Positions 52,598 through 61,251 of a DNA stretch of 64,000 bases are shown piece by piece. Within the stretch, counting starts at the first letter, position 1, and each line of letters starts with the position of its first letter. Below the pieces are notes generated by a model. The model made no database searches. It was not told the origin of the DNA and saw only the letters and a program-made list of their open reading frames with translations. The stretch comes from Aminobacter ciceronei (GTDB lineage Bacteria > Pseudomonadota > Alphaproteobacteria > Rhizobiales > Rhizobiaceae): assembly GCF_014138625.1 (NCBI RefSeq), contig NZ_JACJHY010000005.1:124001-188000 (forward strand), in the 5' to 3' direction. Position numbers and translations under genes: made by a program.

Positions 52598-53033
52598 AGA
52601 TGAAACTCTGCGCTGCCGCCGCCACTGCGAGGTAGCGCAGCAGCTTGGCGGCCCCGACCAACCCCAGAAAACTCCACAACGGCTCTTTCAGCATGCCGGC
52701 GATCAAGGTCAGCGGGTCGCCGATAACAGGCACCCAGGAGAGCAGCAGCGACCAGCGGCCGTAGCGGTGGTACCAGGCCTCGGCGCGGGCGAGAGCGCCC
52801 GGACTGGCGGGAAACCAGCGGCGGTCCTTGAAGCGCTCGACCTGGCGGCCGAGCAACCAGTTGACGAGCGAACCGAGCACGTTGCCGAGGGTGGCGACGG
52901 CGATCAGCAGGGCGAGCGAGTAGCCGCCATTGACGACCAGCCCGGCGAGCAGGGCTTCGGACTGGGCGGGCAAAAGCGTCGCGGCGGCGAAGGCCGCGAC
53001 GAAGAGGCCGCCATAGGCGGCGAGGCTGGTCAT
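52596..53033 (-). CDS. YqaA-family (VTT/SNARE-associated type) membrane protein
   Basis: The 145-residue protein has four or five hydrophobic segments: LFVAAFAAATLLPAQSEALLAG at the start, then NVLGSLVNWLLGRQ and WSLLLSWVPVIGDPLTLIAGML. These match the YqaA subgroup of DedA-like proteins. Function is unknown. It lies 10 bases after cueR on the same strand and so shares the copper-responsive promoter. Confidence 0.82.
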   Translation of the reverse strand: MTSLAAYGGLFVAAFAAATLLPAQSEALLAGLVVNGGYSLALLIAVATLGNVLGSLVNWLLGRQVERFKDRRWFPASPGALARAEAWYHRYGRWSLLLSWVPVIGDPLTLIAGMLKEPLWSFLGLVGAAKLLRYLAVAAAAQSFI

Positions 53034-53043
53034 CGAAAGCCGG

Positions 53044-53439
53044 CTACTGGGTGACGCGGCCGGACAGGCCGTCGATGATCGGGCAGTCCGGGCGGCTGTC
53101 GCCATGGCAGTTATGCACGAGGTGGCGCAGCGTGTTGCGCAGCTCGGTCAGCTCGGCGAGCTTGCGGTCGATCTCGGTAAGCTTGGTCTCGGCAAGGGCC
53201 TTGACGTCAGCACTTTCGCGCTCCTTGTCGCCATAAAGCGACAACAGCTGGCGGCATTCCTCGACCGAAAAGCCGAGGCTGCGCGAGCGCTGCAGGAAAC
53301 GCAGGCGGTGCACGTCCGACATCGAATAATCGCGATAGCCGTTGTCGGCGCGGTCGGGGCGCAACAGGCCGATGTCCTCGTAATAACGGATGGTCTTGGC
53401 CGGCAGACCCGACTTTTCCGAAGCGGTACCAATGTTCAT
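53044..53439 (-). CDS. cueR: Copper-responsive MerR-family regulator CueR
   Basis: The 131-residue protein has the MerR winged helix (about 1-70, TIRYYEDIGLLRPDRADNGYR), a dimerisation helix and a metal loop with two cysteines at NCHGDSRPDCPII (spacing C-X7-C) as in CueR. It activates genes whose promoters have a 19-base spacer when Cu(I) binds. Three such boxes are seen in this window, including its own. Confidence 0.9.
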   Translation of the reverse strand: MNIGTASEKSGLPAKTIRYYEDIGLLRPDRADNGYRDYSMSDVHRLRFLQRSRSLGFSVEECRQLLSLYGDKERESADVKALAETKLTEIDRKLAELTELRNTLRHLVHNCHGDSRPDCPIIDGLSGRVTQ

Positions 53440-53514
53440 CTGTCACTCCTTGCGCATCCTGGAGCGGCCTTGTGCGTCCATCCGGATGCACGGCGCTCGA
53501 GAGCGAGTTGTTGT

Positions 53515-53545
53515 CATATAAAGCTTCCAGTAACTGGAAGTTCAA
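53515..53545 (-). promoter_or_regulatory. CueR-type promoter of cueR
   Basis: On the minus strand TTGAAC (53545-53540), a 19-base spacer and TATATG (53520-53515). The spacer contains the dyad CTTCCAGT-A-ACTGGAAG (53524-53540). The 19-base spacing is the MerR-family mark. Confidence 0.85.
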
Positions 53546-53605
53546 GGGGCTGGCGAAATCGTGATGGGCCGGGGCAGCTGATGCCGCCCCGGCACACTTT
53601 CAGGT

Positions 53606-55168
53606 TCAGTCGGCGTAGGCCATCGACGTCATCATGCCGCCAACCATGTGGTAGAGATGGTGGCAATGCAGCGCCCATTTGCCGGCATTGTCGGCGTCGA
53701 AGGCGATGGTCACCATGCCCATGTTGGCCGGCACCAGCACCGTGTCACGCACCGCGCCGGCAAAACGCTTGCCGTTGACAGCGACCACCTGGAAATGGTG
53801 GCCGTGCAGATGCATCGGGTGCGACATCGTGGTGTGGTTCATGAAGGTCAGCTCGAAGCGGTCGCCGCTCGCCACCGCCAGCGGCTTGTCCTGGCCGTGC
53901 ATGGCGCCATCGAGCGTCCAGACATAGTTGGGGCCTTCGCCGAGCATCATCGTGTGCTTGCGAGTTGCTGCCTTCTCGGACAGCGGCTTGGTGGCACGCA
54001 GCCTTTGCTCAAGCTCGACGCCCACGGCGGGGAAATCCTCGTCGGCCATGTCGGCAAGCTTGCCGACCGACGCGCCCTTGGCGGCGAGCACGACACCGGT
54101 GCGCATGCGGCCACCTTCCTGCACGGCGAAGACCGGCCAGGCAGAGGCTTCCTTCGGCAGTTCGAGTAGGATGTCGAGTCGCTGGGCGACGGCGAACTCG
54201 AAGCGCGTGCCTTCAACCGGTTCGACCGGCATGCCGTCGACCGCAATGAGTTTGCCCTGGAGCTTGTCGAGGTCGAGCCACATGTTGGTCGAGGCGGCGC
54301 CGTTGATGAGGCGCAGCCTGACACGTCCGCCTGGCTCGACGGAGAATATTTCCGGGTTGTCGAGGGTGCGATCGTTGGCCAGAAGCGCGTCGTACTGCAC
54401 GTCCTGCAGGTGGGACATGCCGCCCATCTGGCCGCCCATCTGGCCGGCCGCCTGGCCACTCATCTGCATGGCGCCCATCGCGCCGTGGTCCATCGTGTCG
54501 TGGCTTGTCTGGCCGCTGGGCATCGCCGTGCCGGACATGTTGTGGCCCTCGTGGCCGCCGCCGGCTGCCGGCGCGGGTGCGGGAGCAGGCGCCATGGCGC
54601 TCATGTCGTGGCCGCCCGCCTTGAGTTCGGCGAGGATCTCCTGCGGGTCGCGGAAGGTGAAGTCGTGGAACAGAACCACCACCTCCTGCACGTCCTGGCC
54701 TGCTTCGTCAGGGTCGCGAACGATCAGCGGAGCTGCGAGCATCAACTGCTCCTGAAGGCCGAAATGTGAATGCATCCAGAAGGTGCCAGGGCGGGCGAGG
54801 GGGAAGTCGTAGTCGTGGCTGCCGCCGTCGGGGATCGGCTCCTGCGAGATGCCGGCGACGCCGTCCTGCTGCCATGGCGGGGTGAGGCCGTGCCAATGGA
54901 TGACGGTCGGCTCGCCGATGAGGTTCTTCAACCGGACGCGGAAGTTTTCGCCGGCATTCATGACGATGCCGGAAGAGCCGTCGGCTTGATGAAGGCCGAA
55001 GACATTGGCGGCCTTGCCCTTGACCTCGATGACGCGCTTGCCGGCGGTGATGACCTTGTGGCCGTCGGCACGGGCCGGGCGGACCGGCATGAGCAGGGAC
55101 GGGACTGCGGCAGCACAAAGCGTTGCCGCTGATGCCGCGAGGAAGCCGCGGCGCGAAAGGGTGTTCAT
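53606..55168 (-). CDS. Multicopper oxidase (CueO/CopA type), Tat-exported
   Basis: The 520-residue oxidase has a Tat signal (SRRGFLAAS at 6-14), copper motifs HWHG (91-94) and HSH (133-135), HPMHLHGHHF near 450 and HCHHLYHMVGGMM from 501. A His/Met-rich insertion (about 187-253, repeated MGGQMGG) would help bind Cu(I). It probably oxidises Cu(I) in the periplasm. The frame opens at 55201 but GGAGAC lies before ATG 55168. Terminology varies; no symbol is given to avoid confusion with the ATPase CopA. Confidence 0.9.
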   Translation of the reverse strand: MNTLSRRGFLAASAATLCAAAVPSLLMPVRPARADGHKVITAGKRVIEVKGKAANVFGLHQADGSSGIVMNAGENFRVRLKNLIGEPTVIHWHGLTPPWQQDGVAGISQEPIPDGGSHDYDFPLARPGTFWMHSHFGLQEQLMLAAPLIVRDPDEAGQDVQEVVVLFHDFTFRDPQEILAELKAGGHDMSAMAPAPAPAPAAGGGHEGHNMSGTAMPSGQTSHDTMDHGAMGAMQMSGQAAGQMGGQMGGMSHLQDVQYDALLANDRTLDNPEIFSVEPGGRVRLRLINGAASTNMWLDLDKLQGKLIAVDGMPVEPVEGTRFEFAVAQRLDILLELPKEASAWPVFAVQEGGRMRTGVVLAAKGASVGKLADMADEDFPAVGVELEQRLRATKPLSEKAATRKHTMMLGEGPNYVWTLDGAMHGQDKPLAVASGDRFELTFMNHTTMSHPMHLHGHHFQVVAVNGKRFAGAVRDTVLVPANMGMVTIAFDADNAGKWALHCHHLYHMVGGMMTSMAYAD

Positions 55169-55239
55169 TTCATTGTCTCCAGAACTGATGTCTCCCGGCA
55201 CGGGAATGTGCCGGGGCGTGCGCGTCCAAACGCGTCAGT

Positions 55240-55683
55240 TCAGGAGAGGGACGGTGGCCGGAGATGCGGCGAGGCGATCGATCCGTGGAGCGGTTCGGTC
55301 CTGGCCGGAGCCGGCGAAATGCCTGTCAGGTCGGGGAAGGCCGTCGCCATAGGCAACGGCGCGCAATAGCTGCACGAGACGAGGCACTGCGCCAGGCATG
55401 CCTTCTCGTCCTGCGTGAGGTCGCCACAGCAGGCAATGTCAGCCTTGGCATGATGCGATACGCTCTGGGCAGCATGTGGCTGATGCTGGCTGCCGCCCTG
55501 ATGCGCGGAAGCTGCCTGGCCTAGCGCGAGGACAAACAGCAGCGCCAGCGGCAACATCAGCCGCAGGATCTTGAACGCCTTGGCCCTGCCGTCGTCCATG
55601 ACGGCAATGCGCGCGCCAATCTGCCCGCGCCGGTTGGCGAGGAAAGGGCGGGTTGTGTCTGCGATGTGCCGCATGGATTGCAT
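55240..55683 (-). CDS. Cys/His-rich membrane-anchored protein in the copper locus
   Basis: The 147-residue protein has a basic N-terminus, one membrane or signal helix (ILRLMLPLALLFVLALGQAASA, about 40-60), a His-rich stretch (HQGGSQHQPHAAQSVSHHAK) and a Cys cluster (IACCGDL, KACLAQCLVSCSYCAP). This resembles DUF2946-like metal-locus proteins, and a copper role is likely. The start may instead be the ATG at 55674. It lies 71 bases before the oxidase gene, same strand. Confidence 0.65.
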   Translation of the reverse strand: MQSMRHIADTTRPFLANRRGQIGARIAVMDDGRAKAFKILRLMLPLALLFVLALGQAASAHQGGSQHQPHAAQSVSHHAKADIACCGDLTQDEKACLAQCLVSCSYCAPLPMATAFPDLTGISPAPARTEPLHGSIASPHLRPPSLS

Positions 55684-55715
55684 ATCCTATCAATGGGGAT
55701 TGCACCCCTGCAAGG

Positions 55716-56729
55716 TCAAGCGCCGTTGTTGTCGCTGCCCTCGGGGGTGAAGAAGACGTCGGCGTGAATGTCGAAGGCATGCACCCCAAGCGCTCCAAGT
55801 GCCGCCAAACAGGAATCGACCATCGCAGGCGGTCCGGCGACATAGGCCTTGGCGCCGTTGAGGTCGCTGTGGTCCTGTGCCAGCGCATCGGCGACGAAGC
55901 CGTTACGCCAGCCATCGGATGCGGTCTGGGACAGCACCGGCATGAAGCTCAGGTTGCGAAACTGTCTTTCCAGCGCACGGAAATGCTCGACCAGATAGAG
56001 GTCACGCTCGGCGCGGACGCCGAAATAGACATGGATCGGCTGGGCCATGCCCTGATGCAGTGCCGTCTCGACGATCGACTTGATCGGCGCAAGGCCGCTG
56101 CCGCCGGCAAGGGCGACGATCGGGCCTGAATGCACCTCGCGGAGATAGGCGGAACCGGCCGGGCCATCTATCTGGACGGTGTCGCCCGCAGCAAGCGAAG
56201 CGTGGATCCGGCCGCTGGTCAGGCCGCCCGGCACGGCCCTGACATGCAGCTCGACAAGCTCCTCGTTCGGCCGGCTGGCCATCGAATAGTTGCGCGCCGG
56301 TGCACCCGGCACCGCCAGCGACAGATATTGGCCGGCGGCGAAGCGGAAGCTTGTACGATCGGCGAGCGCGAGGCGGATCGAAAGGATGTCGTGCGTCATG
56401 CGCTCGATGGCGACCACCTCGGCCTTCTGTGCCTCTGCCGGCTGAGCAGCGAAGGCTTCGGCCAGCCATTCGACGACGACGTCGTCGCTCGGCACTGCAC
56501 GGCAGGCAAGGATGAAGCCGTCGGCGCGGTCCTGTTCGGAGAGCGCGAAGGGCGAGTGTTTGCCGAGCTCGACATGGCCTGAGACCAGACGCGACTTGCA
56601 GGCGCCACAGCGGCCGGAACGGCAGCTGTGGGGGAAGGCGATGCCGGCATCGAGCGCTGCCTGCAGGATCGTCTTGCTATCGCCGACGGCAATGCGGCGG
56701 CCCTGTTGGGGAAGGGTCAGGAAGGTCAT
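55716..56729 (-). CDS. 2Fe-2S ferredoxin-NAD(P)H reductase-type flavoprotein
   Basis: The 337-residue protein has an N-terminal plant-type 2Fe-2S domain with CRSGRCGACKSRL and the distant ILACRAV (fourth Cys). An FAD domain follows (RNYSMAS, about 145) and a C-terminal NAD-binding domain (VALAGGSGLAPIKSIVETA, then AYVAGPPAMVDSCL). It is an electron-transfer reductase, like oxygenase reductases. Partner unknown; its presence in the copper operon suggests redox handling under copper stress. Confidence 0.82.
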   Translation of the reverse strand: MTFLTLPQQGRRIAVGDSKTILQAALDAGIAFPHSCRSGRCGACKSRLVSGHVELGKHSPFALSEQDRADGFILACRAVPSDDVVVEWLAEAFAAQPAEAQKAEVVAIERMTHDILSIRLALADRTSFRFAAGQYLSLAVPGAPARNYSMASRPNEELVELHVRAVPGGLTSGRIHASLAAGDTVQIDGPAGSAYLREVHSGPIVALAGGSGLAPIKSIVETALHQGMAQPIHVYFGVRAERDLYLVEHFRALERQFRNLSFMPVLSQTASDGWRNGFVADALAQDHSDLNGAKAYVAGPPAMVDSCLAALGALGVHAFDIHADVFFTPEGSDNNGA

Positions 56730-56731
56730 TG

Positions 56732-56995
56732 TCAGGCCGCCCGTGTCAGGTCGAGCAGTGCCTCGATCTCGGCGCGCTGGACGGCGAACGTGCCATAGAA
56801 GACATGCTTGCCGTCGATGATGGTGATGGGGGCGACGCGCACGCCGGTGCGGCGCTTGGCTTCGTCGGCGATTGCAGGATCGCGCAGGTCGCGCTCGACG
56901 AAGGGCAGTTGCTCAGCATTCAACCAGCGCTTCAGTGCCAGGCAATCGGGGCAGGTCGGCGTGGTGTAGATCTCGATCCAGGGAGCGTTCGGCAT
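56732..56995 (-). CDS. Glutaredoxin-like protein
   Basis: The 87-residue thioredoxin-fold protein has active site TPTCPDCLALKRWL (CXXC at about 13-16), a cis-Pro in VRVAPITIIDG and a helical C-terminus. It is a small NrdH/glutaredoxin type. ATG 56995 has GAGG upstream; an ATG at 57040 would add 15 residues. It sits between copA and the reductase gene and probably protects thiols from copper. Confidence 0.8.
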   Translation of the reverse strand: MPNAPWIEIYTTPTCPDCLALKRWLNAEQLPFVERDLRDPAIADEAKRRTGVRVAPITIIDGKHVFYGTFAVQRAEIEALLDLTRAA

Positions 56996-57104
56996 GGCGG
57001 CCTCGCGTGATGAAGATTGGGGAGGAGCGGCCTGCGTCATTGCGCGAGCGTGCCGTCCGGAAGGTTCCGGTTGCACGCGCCGCCAAGCAGGCCGCTGGAC
57101 TGAC

Positions 57105-59627
57105 TTATTCGGCCGGGACCAGCGACGGTGCGCCGGATACGGTGGTAGCACGGGCCGGAGCCTTGAAGCGCTTCAGCCGCATCGCGTTGCCCAGCACGAA
57201 GACGCTCGACATTGCCATCGCGCCCGCCGCCAGCATCGGCGACAGAAGCGTGCCGCTGACCGGGTAGAGCACGCCCGCCGCGACCGGGATGAGAGCGGCG
57301 TTGTAGGCGAACGCCCAGAACAGGTTCTGCCTGATGTTGGCAATCGTCGCCTTCGACAGGGCGATGGCGTTGGTCACGCCGAGCAAGTCGCCCGACATCA
57401 GCACCACGTCGGCGCTTTCGATCGCAACGTCGGTGCCGGTGCCGATGGCGATGCCGACATCGGCCTCGGCGAGCGCCGGCGCATCATTGATGCCGTCGCC
57501 GACAAAGGTCACTGCCCGGCCACCGGCACGCAGGCGCTTGACGGCGTCGACCTTGCCGTCGGGCAGAACCTCGGCGACGACCTCGTCGATGCCGAGCTGG
57601 GCGGCGATGGCTTCGGCCGTGCGACGGTTGTCGCCGGTGATCATCGCCACCTTCAAGCCCAAGTCGTGCAGGGCGCGGATCGCCTGCGGCGTCGTCGGTT
57701 TGATCGGGTCGGAGACCGCAATCACCGCAGCCAGCTTGCCGTCGACCGCCGCATAGAGCGGGGTCTTGGCCTTGAGCCCCATGCGGATCGCCGTCTCGGC
57801 GAAGCCCTGCACCGAGATGCCGAGCTTGGCCATGTAGCGGTCGGCGCCGACGGCGACGTTGTGGGTGCCGACGCTGGCGCTGACGCCGAAGCCGGGCACC
57901 GCCTCGAAGGAACCGACCTCGGCCAGAACAAGGCCTTCATCCTTGGCCGCTGCGACGATGGCTGCCGCAACCGGATGCTCCGACTGGGACTCGACGGCTG
58001 CCACCAGCGCCAGCACCTTGGTGCGGTTGAAACCTTGGGCGACGTCCAGATCGGTCATGACAGGCTTGCCGGCGGTCAGTGTACCGGTCTTGTCGAGCGC
58101 TACGACCTCGGTCGATTTCAGTGACTGCAGCGCCTCGCCGTTGCGGAACAGGACGCCGAGTTCGGCGGCGCGGCCGGTGCCGACCATGATCGAGGTCGGC
58201 GTGGCGAGACCCATGGCACAGGGGCAGGCGATGATCAGGACGGCAACGGCGTTGACCAGCGCGAAGGTGGCGGCCGGCTGGGGGCCGAAGACCAGCCAGA
58301 CGAGGAAGGTCGCAGCCGCTGCCACCATCACGGCAGGCACGAACCAGGCGGTGACCTTGTCGACCATTGCCTGGATCGGCAGCTTCGAGCCCTGGGCCGT
58401 TTCGACCATGCGGATGATCTGGGCCAGCAGCGTGTCGGCACCGACCTTGGTGGCGCGGTAGGTGAAGCTGCCGGTCTTGTTGATCGTGCCGCCGACGACC
58501 TCCGCACCCTCGCCCTTGCTGACGGGAATGGGTTCGCCCGAAATCATCGATTCGTCGACGAAGGACGAGCCTGAAAGCACGATGCCGTCGACCGGAACCT
58601 TGTCGCCGGGACGCACCTGGACGACGTCGCCGAAGACAACCTCATCGAGCGGGACGTCGACGAAGCTGCCGTTGCGCTCGATACGCGCCGACTTCGCCTG
58701 GAGGCCCACAAGCCGCTTGATCGCCTCGGAGGTGCGGCCCTTGGCCTTGGCCTCGAGCACGCGACCGAGCAGGATCAGCGTGACGATGACGGCCGACGCT
58801 TCGTAATAGACGTTGGCGGTGCCCGCCGGCAGCAGGCCCGACGCAAAGGTGGCGACGACCGAATAGGCCCAAGCGGCGGTGGAGCCGAGCACGACCAGTG
58901 AATTCATGTCTGGTGCCAAGCGCAGCAGTGCCGGCACACCCTTCCTGTAGAAGCGCATGCCGGGACCGAACTGGACGATGGTCGCCAGCACGAAGAAGGC
59001 GATGTAGAGCTGCTGCTGGGGGACGTTCATCATCAACCAGTGGTGCAGCGCCGGGATGGCATGCCGGCCCATCTCCAGCACGAAGATCGGCAGGGTGAGG
59101 GTGGCGGCGACGGCGAAGTCGCGCTTGAGGTGGGAGAACTCGCGATTGCGCGCCTCTTCGCGGCTGTCGCTGCTGGCGGCCGCGAGCGACGCGCCGGTCC
59201 GGCGCGGCTCGTAGCCGGCCTTGCGGATGGCGGCGTCGATGACCGAGCGGGTGGTGCCGCCCAGCGTCTCGATGGTGGCGCGTTCGGTGGCAAGATTGAC
59301 TGAAGCCGTCGTCACGCCGGGCACTGCGGCGATGGCCTTTTCGACCCGACGCACGCAGGAGGCACAGGTCATGCCCTCGATCTCGACTGCGATCGTCTCG
59401 GCCGGCACGTCGTAGCCGGCATTGCGGATCGCGGCGATGACGCCGTCGGAATTGACGTCGGCGTCGAAGCTCACATCGGCGCTTTCGGTGGCGAGGTTGA
59501 CCGATGCCGTGACGACGCCGGGGACAGCCGCAATCGCCTTCTCGACGCGGCGCACGCAGGACGCGCAGGTCATGCCCTCGATCGGGAAGCTTTGTCTTGT
59601 CGTTGCCAGGTTCAAGGGAGCGTTCAT
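57105..59627 (-). CDS. copA: Cu(I)-exporting P1B-type ATPase CopA
   Basis: The 840-residue pump has two N-terminal HMA domains (CASC at 21-24 and 88-91), eight predicted membrane helices, actuator motif ISGEPIPVS (362-370), membrane CPC at 468-470, phosphorylation D512 in DKTGTLT, an HP motif in [12 protein letters not shown] and [10 protein letters not shown]. It exports Cu(I) to the periplasm. The two HMA domains are near copies. Upstream lies a CueR-type promoter. A second copper gene, copZ, is divergent. Confidence 0.95.
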   Translation of the reverse strand: MNAPLNLATTRQSFPIEGMTCASCVRRVEKAIAAVPGVVTASVNLATESADVSFDADVNSDGVIAAIRNAGYDVPAETIAVEIEGMTCASCVRRVEKAIAAVPGVTTASVNLATERATIETLGGTTRSVIDAAIRKAGYEPRRTGASLAAASSDSREEARNREFSHLKRDFAVAATLTLPIFVLEMGRHAIPALHHWLMMNVPQQQLYIAFFVLATIVQFGPGMRFYRKGVPALLRLAPDMNSLVVLGSTAAWAYSVVATFASGLLPAGTANVYYEASAVIVTLILLGRVLEAKAKGRTSEAIKRLVGLQAKSARIERNGSFVDVPLDEVVFGDVVQVRPGDKVPVDGIVLSGSSFVDESMISGEPIPVSKGEGAEVVGGTINKTGSFTYRATKVGADTLLAQIIRMVETAQGSKLPIQAMVDKVTAWFVPAVMVAAAATFLVWLVFGPQPAATFALVNAVAVLIIACPCAMGLATPTSIMVGTGRAAELGVLFRNGEALQSLKSTEVVALDKTGTLTAGKPVMTDLDVAQGFNRTKVLALVAAVESQSEHPVAAAIVAAAKDEGLVLAEVGSFEAVPGFGVSASVGTHNVAVGADRYMAKLGISVQGFAETAIRMGLKAKTPLYAAVDGKLAAVIAVSDPIKPTTPQAIRALHDLGLKVAMITGDNRRTAEAIAAQLGIDEVVAEVLPDGKVDAVKRLRAGGRAVTFVGDGINDAPALAEADVGIAIGTGTDVAIESADVVLMSGDLLGVTNAIALSKATIANIRQNLFWAFAYNAALIPVAAGVLYPVSGTLLSPMLAAGAMAMSSVFVLGNAMRLKRFKAPARATTVSGAPSLVPAE

Positions 59628-59663
59628 CGGTGCGGACCTCTAGTTAATCACTTTCGGCCCAGA

Positions 59664-59694
59664 GGTCTAAGGGTTCCAGCGTTGGGAAGGTCAA
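59664..59694 (-). promoter_or_regulatory. CueR-type promoter of copA
   Basis: On the minus strand TTGACC (59694-59689), 19 bases, TAGACC (59669-59664). The spacer holds an imperfect dyad (CCTTCCCAACGCTGGAACC), as in other copper promoters. Confidence 0.8.
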
Positions 59695-59826
59695 TAGAGC
59701 TTTTTGCGATTATCGTCGATTTGGTCAACATGCTGAAAATACTGAACTTTCCTGATGGAGAGTGCCGGATCTTCCGGGTTTTCGCGCAATCCCAAGCTGG
59801 TAACATATCCGTGATCGACAGATCGA

Positions 59827-59857
59827 TTGACCTTCCTGTAGCTGGAAACACCAGATT
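59827..59857 (+). promoter_or_regulatory. CueR-type promoter of copZ
   Basis: TTGACC (59827-59832), 19 bases, CAGATT (59852-59857), spacer containing CCTTCCTGTAGCTGGAA. Less perfect -10 than the others, but same layout. Confidence 0.65.
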
Positions 59858-59898
59858 GCAGGAACGGCGCGATGCCGGCCCAACCAAGGATTTCTTGA

Positions 59899-60096
59899 AT
59901 GCTGAAGATGAATGTTCCCGACATGACCTGCGGTCATTGCGCCGGCATGGTGACCAAGGCCGTGCAGAGCGTGGACGCTGCCGCCCGCATCGACATCGAC
60001 CTGAAGGCGCAAACCGTTTCGATCGAAACCGCGGCGGATGCCGCCAAGGTTGCCCAGGCGCTCGACGCCGCCGGCTATCCGGCCCAGGCTGTCTGA
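59899..60096 (+). CDS. copZ: Copper chaperone CopZ (HMA domain)
   Basis: The 65-residue protein is a single heavy-metal-associated domain with the Cu site DMTCGHCAGMV (Cys at 11 and 14) and the end AAGYPAQAV. It would hand Cu(I) to CopA. Divergent from copA with its own CueR-type promoter. The ATG lacks a strong ribosome site (only a partial match to GGATTTC), which is worth noting but does not undermine the call. Confidence 0.88.
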   Translation: MLKMNVPDMTCGHCAGMVTKAVQSVDAAARIDIDLKAQTVSIETAADAAKVAQALDAAGYPAQAV

Positions 60097-60128
60097 AACC
60101 TGCCTTCCGGAAGGGCGGCGCGACCCGG

Positions 60129-60144
60129 GGGCGGTGCGCCGCCC
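60129..60144 (+). terminator. Weak hairpin after copZ
   Basis: GGGCGG (60129-60134) pairs with CCGCCC (60139-60144) with a 4-base loop; a short TTT appears 6 bases on. Weak candidate. Confidence 0.35.
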
Positions 60145-60335
60145 GCTTGGTTTGACTTCGCCTTCGACAGCACAAACCTTGCCGCGCAAGAGTTTCCGCA
60201 GCCACAAGTGGCCGCGCGAACATGACGCAACCTGCAACCGCCCTCGTCCCCTAGTATTTCCGCGCCAAATCAAGCTATGATGCGGCTGGCCTTCCTCAAG
60301 GGACAGCGTCCCCTGGAATGCCGGGAGGACAGAGG

Positions 60336-61181
60336 ATGGCCATAGCGCTCGTACTCGTTCTTGTTGTCATTGGCTCGGTGCTGTTCCACGTGCTGAGCCC
60401 TTGGTGGTGGACGCCGATAGCCTCCAACTGGGGCTACATCGACAGCACTCTCGTTGCGACCTTCTGGATCACCGGCGCCGTCTTCTCGGCGGTCGTTCTG
60501 TTCATGGCCTATTGCGTCTATCGCTTCCGCCACAAGGAAGGGCAGAAGGCCGCCTACGAGCCTGAAAGCAAGAAGCTCGAATCCTGGCTGACAGCGATCA
60601 CCGCCATTGGCGTGGCGGCGATGTTGGCGCCTGGTCTCTATGTCTGGAAGCAATTCGTCACCGTGCCCAAGGATGCGACCGAGGTCGAGGTCGTTGCCCA
60701 GCAATGGCAGTGGAGCTTCCGGCTGCCCGGCGCCGACGGCAAGCTCGGCACCTCCAATGCCCGCCTTGTCAGCTCCGACAATCCGCTCGGCATCAATCCC
60801 GACGACCCGAACGGCAAGGACGACGTCGTGGTCGAGGCCGCCGACCTGCATCTGCCGATCGACAAGCCAGTCAAGATGCTGTTGCGATCTATCGACGTGC
60901 TGCATGATTTCTACGTGCCCGAATTCCGCGCCAAGATGGATATGGTGCCGGGCATGGTCACCTATTTCTGGTTTACCCCGACACGGACGGGAACCTTCGA
61001 GGTGCTGTGCGCGGAACTCTGCGGCACCGGGCACGGCTTCATGCGCGGCATAGTCATGGTCGACACCGCGCAGGACTACACGACATGGCTGCAGCAGCAG
61101 TCGACCTTTGCCCAGTTGAGCGGCCCCGCCAAGGTTGGCGTGCTGGTCGACCGGGGCAAAGTCACGGCCAGCATGGAATAG
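60336..61181 (+). CDS. coxM: Alternative cytochrome c oxidase subunit II
   Basis: The 281-residue subunit has an N-terminal hydrophobic segment, two membrane helices (about 27-55 and 83-100) and a cupredoxin domain with the Cu-A site: DVLHDFYVPEF, then CAELCGTGHGFM (two Cys, His, Met). No heme-c domain. GGGAGG stands before ATG 60336; an ATG at 60318 is less suited. Order II-I-III-III matches Bradyrhizobium coxMNOP, so that symbol is proposed. Confidence 0.85.
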   Translation: MAIALVLVLVVIGSVLFHVLSPWWWTPIASNWGYIDSTLVATFWITGAVFSAVVLFMAYCVYRFRHKEGQKAAYEPESKKLESWLTAITAIGVAAMLAPGLYVWKQFVTVPKDATEVEVVAQQWQWSFRLPGADGKLGTSNARLVSSDNPLGINPDDPNGKDDVVVEAADLHLPIDKPVKMLLRSIDVLHDFYVPEFRAKMDMVPGMVTYFWFTPTRTGTFEVLCAELCGTGHGFMRGIVMVDTAQDYTTWLQQQSTFAQLSGPAKVGVLVDRGKVTASME

Positions 61182-61251
61182 GAGACACGGCGCGACCGCT
61201 CGAAGGCGGCCTCACCGCGAAAGCAGAGGCATAGAGCAACAGGGTGCACGC

